From: Ancylobacter novellus
Lineage (GTDB): Bacteria; Pseudomonadota; Alphaproteobacteria; Rhizobiales; Methylopilaceae
NCBI GenBank assembly: GCA_003241695.1
Contig: QFPN01000012.1
Span: 62,001-126,000 of the forward strand
DNA: 64,000 nucleotides
Direction of reading: 5' to 3'
This document shows positions 61,001 through 64,000 of this stretch, in pieces. The notes beneath the pieces were generated by a model. That model was not told the DNA's origin. It was given only the letters and a program-made list of their open reading frames with translations, and did no database searches. How positions within the stretch are numbered: position 1 is the stretch's first letter; each line of letters begins with the position of its first letter. Position numbers and translations under genes: made by a program.

Positions 61001-64000
61001 GAGATCATGAGCCGTCCGCGCCTGCGCGACGACGGCTGGGTTGTGCATGCGCTCGGCCGCGTCTCGCCGATGCCGACCGCCGATATCCGCCAGCCGGCGA
61101 AGCCGGAAGGCGAGGCGGAGGTCTATCGAGGGGCGGGCCTCTACGCCCAGGCGCTCGGCTACGGCCTGGACTTCGGCCCGGCGTTCCAGAACGTCGAGAG
61201 CGTCAAGCGCTACGGCTATGGCCGCCTGTCGGTGATGCTGAAGCCGGACGCGAAGCGCAGCGGCCAGAAGGATGCGCGCTTCGGCCTGCACCCGGCGCAT
61301 TTCGACGCCTGCTTCCACTCGTTGCTGACGTTATTCGGCGCGCATGGCGACCGGCCGGACGTCACCTATCTTCCGATGCGCTTCGGCCAGCTCCGGCTTT
61401 ACAAGCCGGGCGCGACGCTGGCGGGCGCCGAGGTGGAGATCCGGCGGCTGTCGCCGCGCTCGATCGACGCCGTCTTCACCTTCCTCGACGAAGCCGGCGA
61501 TACCGTCGCCGTGCTCTCCGACGCGCGCTTCCGCGCCGTGACGCTCGCGCGCCGCACTTCCCTCGACCGCCTCGCCTATCATGTCGCGCCCGCTCTGATC
61601 GCGCCGTCCGCGACGGCCTCCGAGCCCGTGCCGGGCACGGCGCTCGCCGGGATCGCGAAGGCGCTCGGTCTCGTGGCCGGCGCCGACGAGGAGCGTCCCG
61701 AGGACGATCTGCTGCTCGAAGCCTTCGCGGTCGCCGCGGCCCACGAGGCCATGGCGGGCCTGTTCGGCCGCAAGCGCGAAGGCTCGGTCGCGGCGTTCGT
61801 CAAGCGCGGCAAGCTCGCCGAGGCCTCCGTGCCGCTCGCGAACCGTCTGCTCGGCCTGCTCGAAGAGCGCGGCTACGCCTCGCTCGCCGGCGAGACCTGG
61901 ACGGTCGCGGCCAAGACCGGCCTGCCGGCCGCCGTCGAGATCCTGCGCACCGTGCTCGTCGATCATCCCGACCGCGGCGCGGAAGTGGTGCTCGCGACGC
62001 GCGCGGCCTCGCTCCTGCCGGTCGTCCTGAAAGACGGTCCGCGAGACAAGCCCTATGGCTCCTCGACCGTCACCCACGCCGGCGGCGGCGCGCCGATGGT
62101 TTCGGTCGGCGCGAAGGCGCTCGCGAAGCTCGTGGCCGACTACGTCTCCGCCGCGCCTTCCGACCGGCCGATCCGCATCCTCGAGATCGCGGCCGGGTCC
62201 GGCGCCCTCACCCGCGCCTTGATCGGCCTCGCGGACGATCCCCGCGTCACGCTCGCCGTCACCGATCCGGATGCGACCGCGGCCGAACGCCTGCGCTTCG
62301 CCTTCGCGAGCCACGCCAACGTCACCGTCGAGGCCTTCGATCCCGCGAACGAGGCGAGCGGCGAGGCGGAAGTCGACCTCATCGTCGGCGCGCTCGCCTG
62401 GGGCGCCTCCACGGCGAGCCCCGAAGCGGTCCGCCGCCTCGCGGCGCGTCTCGCCGACGGCGGCCTGCTGGCGCTTGCGGCGCTCGAGCCGACGCCGTTC
62501 CTCGACGTCGTTTTCGGCCTGCAGACCGGCTGGTTCTCGCGCTCGGCCTCGGACGAGTTCCCGATCGGCGACGCCCGTTCGGCCGACGACTGGCGCGCCG
62601 ACCTCGCGGACGCGCGCCTGATCGACGCCGAAGTGGTCTCGCTCGCAGACGCCCGCTCGCCCACCAACCTCGTCTTCGCCGCAAAGCGCCGGTCGGCGCC
62701 TGCGACGGCCGAGGTCGCGACCGAGAAGCCGCGGCCGACTGTGCTGGTGTCCGAGGCTTCGGGACCGCTTTCGGGCGCGATCGCCAAGGCGCTCGAAGCG
62801 CAGGGCCGCACCGTCGATCCGCGTCCTTTCGGCGTTCCGGCCAACGGCAAGGCGCCGGCCTGGGGCGAAACGCCCGATCTCGGCCTCGCCCCCGCGCCGA
62901 AGAACGCCAGCGAGACCGTCGCCGACGTGGTCGTGGTGCTCGACGGGTCTGAGGTCGAGGGTTCGGCCGCCGTCACCGAACGGGCCGGCCGCCTGCTTGG
63001 CCTGACCCGTGCGGCGCAGACAGCCGGCGCCCGCCTCTGGGTCGTCGCCGAAGGCGCGCTCGCAGGCGCGCTGGGCGAGCCCCGCGACCGGCTCGACAAC
63101 GCCGCGATCGGCGGCTACCTGCGGGTCGTCCGCAACGAGTTCCGCGGGACCGACATCCGGCTCGTGGACGTCGCGCTCGACCCGAAGGCCGCGGGCCTCG
63201 GCGTCGCGGAGGAAATCCGGTCTCCCCGCGCCGACGTCGAGATCGCGATCGGACCCGAGGGCGTCGGCGCGCCGCGTCTGCGTCCGGGGCTGCCCAAGCT
63301 TCCGGCGAAAACGGATTCCGATTCCGTCCACCGCGTCGCCGCGCTCGAAGCCGGCCGCGAGGGCGGCCTCGACGATCTCGGCTGGCGCGCCGCCCCCGAG
63401 CGCGCGCCGGGCGAAGGCGAGGTCGCGGTCGACGTCTCGGCCGTCGGCCTCAACTTCCGCGACGTGATGTGGGCGCTCGGCCTGCTGCCCGAGGAAGCGC
63501 TCGAAGACGGCTTCTCCGGCCCCGGCCTCGGCATCGAATGCGCGGGCGTCGTGACCCATGTCGGCCCGGGCGTGAAGCGCCTGAAGGTCGGCGACCGCGT
63601 ATCGGCCTTCGCCTCAGGCTCCTTCGCCTCGCGCGTCGTGACCTCGGAGCTCGCCGCCGCGAAGCTGCCGGACTCGATCACCTTCGAGGAAGGCGCGACC
63701 ATCCCGGTCTGCTTCCTGACCTCCTATTACGCGCTGATCGAACTCGCGCGCATCCGGCGCGGCGAGTGGGTGCTGATACATGGCGGCGCCGGCGGCGTCG
63801 GCCTCGCGGCGCTCCAGATCGCGCTGTGGAAGGGCTGCAAGGTCATTGCGACCGCGGGCAGCGACGAGAAGCGCGACCTGCTGCGCGCGCTCGGCGCGAC
63901 CCATGTGCTGTCGAGCCGCTCGCTCGACTTCGTCGACGAAGCAAAGCGCCTCACGGGCGGCCAGGGCGTTGACGTCGTTCTGAACTCGCTGTTCGGCGAG
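58028..64000 (+). CDS. Highly reducing type I polyketide synthase (partial, runs off window)
   Basis: 1991 codons with no stop. Domains: KS (~1-425; VDTACSSSL Cys, EAHGTGT His, KTNVGHLEPASG His); AT (~535-830; GNGSQWAGMG, GHSVGEVAAAH, DYPFHTGLID, not the usual HAFH); DH (~900-1190; HKVGGRVVVPGAA His, HPAHFDACFHSL Asp); a methyltransferase-like region (~1380-1530; ILEIAAGSGALTRALI); ER from ~1770 (VGLNFRDVMWALG, HGGAGGVGLAALQ). KR and ACP would follow beyond the end. This architecture makes fully reduced, perhaps methylated, chains, probably iteratively. RkpA-like lipid synthesis is a possible role; product unknown. Confidence 0.93.
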   Translation, partial: MTKQPGLAIVGRSCRLPGANDVDAFWRLLAEGRCAVTEIGEDRWSHARYLHPRKGEAGKSYTFAAGVLDDVWGFDPAAFGVSPREAEQMDPQQRIALKLVWEALEDAGIPPSSIAGSETGVYVGASALDYGNRIIFDPSSADAYFATGNTLSIVSNRISYIYDLHGPSFTVDTACSSSLVALNEAIQALRTGRIERAVVVGVSVLASPFPFISFAQATMLSPRGRCHAFDASGDGYVRAEGGVAMVLERADVARAARRPMRLMIAGSGVNSDGRTVGMSLPSADAQLGLLERVYVEAGVDPDSLAFIEAHGTGTRVGDPAEANAIGAAIKKRTIGKLPIGSVKTNVGHLEPASGLVGLLKVDLALEHDLLPASLHVTELNPDIPFDELKLHVATEAVPLARGTAPRYAGVNSFGFGGTNAHVIVCDPSPEDRAGRSAPRVVEAEGRTPVLALSARSREALTALAASYAETLEGRDPAAARHVASSVAQTRDLLPRRLVIESDDPTTWAETLKAIAEGGEAKGAAIEQAVGRDAPVAFAFSGNGSQWAGMGRKLYETNPAFRDKVDEIDGLFGKVATFSIVEAMFADDVADRLKRAEYAQPLLFAVQVGMTAALAAAGVTPDMVLGHSVGEVAAAHASGALTLAQAVEVIHSRSVHQEIAWKAGVMAAVLTPADEVQSLLDEGGFKGVEIAAVNSERSITVSGPEDEIKALSKFARTKRVPVRVLDIDYPFHTGLIDGVREPLMKDLKGMKARAAERPFVSSVHGAVTDGTTLDADYWWANVRQPVLFSAAVEAALQAGARVFVEIGPRPVLQTYLSDGLNSAEITGAVVGCDDHGAAEHDPIRRTLARVVAKGGKVDREAAFGRLTGPALRLPTYPWQETAFAVGVTAEAQSFYRGYDAHPLIGSRLRADSDEWTIHLDPELSPLIADHKVGGRVVVPGAALAEMALAAGRAWLGQEQIELADFEIPHALTLDPEAITEVKTRVSPESRTVEIMSRPRLRDDGWVVHALGRVSPMPTADIRQPAKPEGEAEVYRGAGLYAQALGYGLDFGPAFQNVESVKRYGYGRLSVMLKPDAKRSGQKDARFGLHPAHFDACFHSLLTLFGAHGDRPDVTYLPMRFGQLRLYKPGATLAGAEVEIRRLSPRSIDAVFTFLDEAGDTVAVLSDARFRAVTLARRTSLDRLAYHVAPALIAPSATASEPVPGTALAGIAKALGLVAGADEERPEDDLLLEAFAVAAAHEAMAGLFGRKREGSVAAFVKRGKLAEASVPLANRLLGLLEERGYASLAGETWTVAAKTGLPAAVEILRTVLVDHPDRGAEVVLATRAASLLPVVLKDGPRDKPYGSSTVTHAGGGAPMVSVGAKALAKLVADYVSAAPSDRPIRILEIAAGSGALTRALIGLADDPRVTLAVTDPDATAAERLRFAFASHANVTVEAFDPANEASGEAEVDLIVGALAWGASTASPEAVRRLAARLADGGLLALAALEPTPFLDVVFGLQTGWFSRSASDEFPIGDARSADDWRADLADARLIDAEVVSLADARSPTNLVFAAKRRSAPATAEVATEKPRPTVLVSEASGPLSGAIAKALEAQGRTVDPRPFGVPANGKAPAWGETPDLGLAPAPKNASETVADVVVVLDGSEVEGSAAVTERAGRLLGLTRAAQTAGARLWVVAEGALAGALGEPRDRLDNAAIGGYLRVVRNEFRGTDIRLVDVALDPKAAGLGVAEEIRSPRADVEIAIGPEGVGAPRLRPGLPKLPAKTDSDSVHRVAALEAGREGGLDDLGWRAAPERAPGEGEVAVDVSAVGLNFRDVMWALGLLPEEALEDGFSGPGLGIECAGVVTHVGPGVKRLKVGDRVSAFASGSFASRVVTSELAAAKLPDSITFEEGATIPVCFLTSYYALIELARIRRGEWVLIHGGAGGVGLAALQIALWKGCKVIATAGSDEKRDLLRALGATHVLSSRSLDFVDEAKRLTGGQGVDVVLNSLFGE

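Overview
The window reads as a chromosomal segment of a high-GC alphaproteobacterium, most likely order Hyphomicrobiales (Rhizobiales). Support comes from the ALAS-type hemA, the ftsX-ydcF-plsC, secA/PpiC/argJ/mutT and DUF4167/prmC/prfA/ptsP/lysC/ubiG neighbourhoods, DUF1178, DUF2125 and DUF4167 proteins, and palindromic intergenic repeats that begin CGTCATGCCC and end in ATGACG. Genus cannot be fixed from sequence alone. About 50 genes are packed tightly, many with 4-bp stop/start overlaps. No rRNA, CRISPR array, insertion sequence or prophage is visible.

Layout. 1-5.2 kb: end of ftsX, ydcF-like gene, plsC, a small conserved hypothetical, chaC, a DUF2125 protein and hemA. 5.2-8.5 kb: ferric-iron ABC transporter (permease and binding protein, no ATPase here); Irr-like boxes lie in front of both hemA and the binding protein, linking haem synthesis to iron uptake. 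8.4-19.7 kb: housekeeping genes (dapB, gpmA, a TraB/GumN protein, DUF1178, a nitrilase-family hydrolase, glutaredoxin, comF, cfa, a methyltransferase, an Flp pilin, mutT, argJ, a parvulin isomerase). 19.7-36.6 kb: secA, xth, a candidate terminated sRNA, clpB, a MOSC protein, DUF4167, the ptsP-prfA-prmC operon, lysC behind a tandem hairpin/poly-T leader, ubiG and a zinc alcohol dehydrogenase. 36.6-43.7 kb: an LpoA-like lipoprotein, rsmI, yraN, gshB, mepA (with a palindromic repeat translated into its N-terminus), an FAD monooxygenase and an HSL-family esterase.

43.7-51.8 kb holds an incompletely understood conserved system: a zinc metallopeptidase divergent from a transglutaminase/DUF2126 protein, a circularly permuted ATP-grasp/alpha-E protein and a second transglutaminase. 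These look like peptide-bond-making and peptide-bond-remodelling enzymes. 51.9-53.6 kb is the most unusual stretch: a selenocysteine tRNA, an AT-rich 92-codon orphan gene, and a serine-hydroxymethyltransferase-like gene whose catalytic PLP lysine is removed by an in-frame deletion.

53.7-64 kb: a SleB-type cell-wall hydrolase, two overlapping secreted hypothetical proteins, an EamA exporter, a small hydrophobic protein and the first ~1990 codons of a highly reducing type I polyketide synthase (KS-AT-DH-MT-like-ER) that runs off the end of the window.
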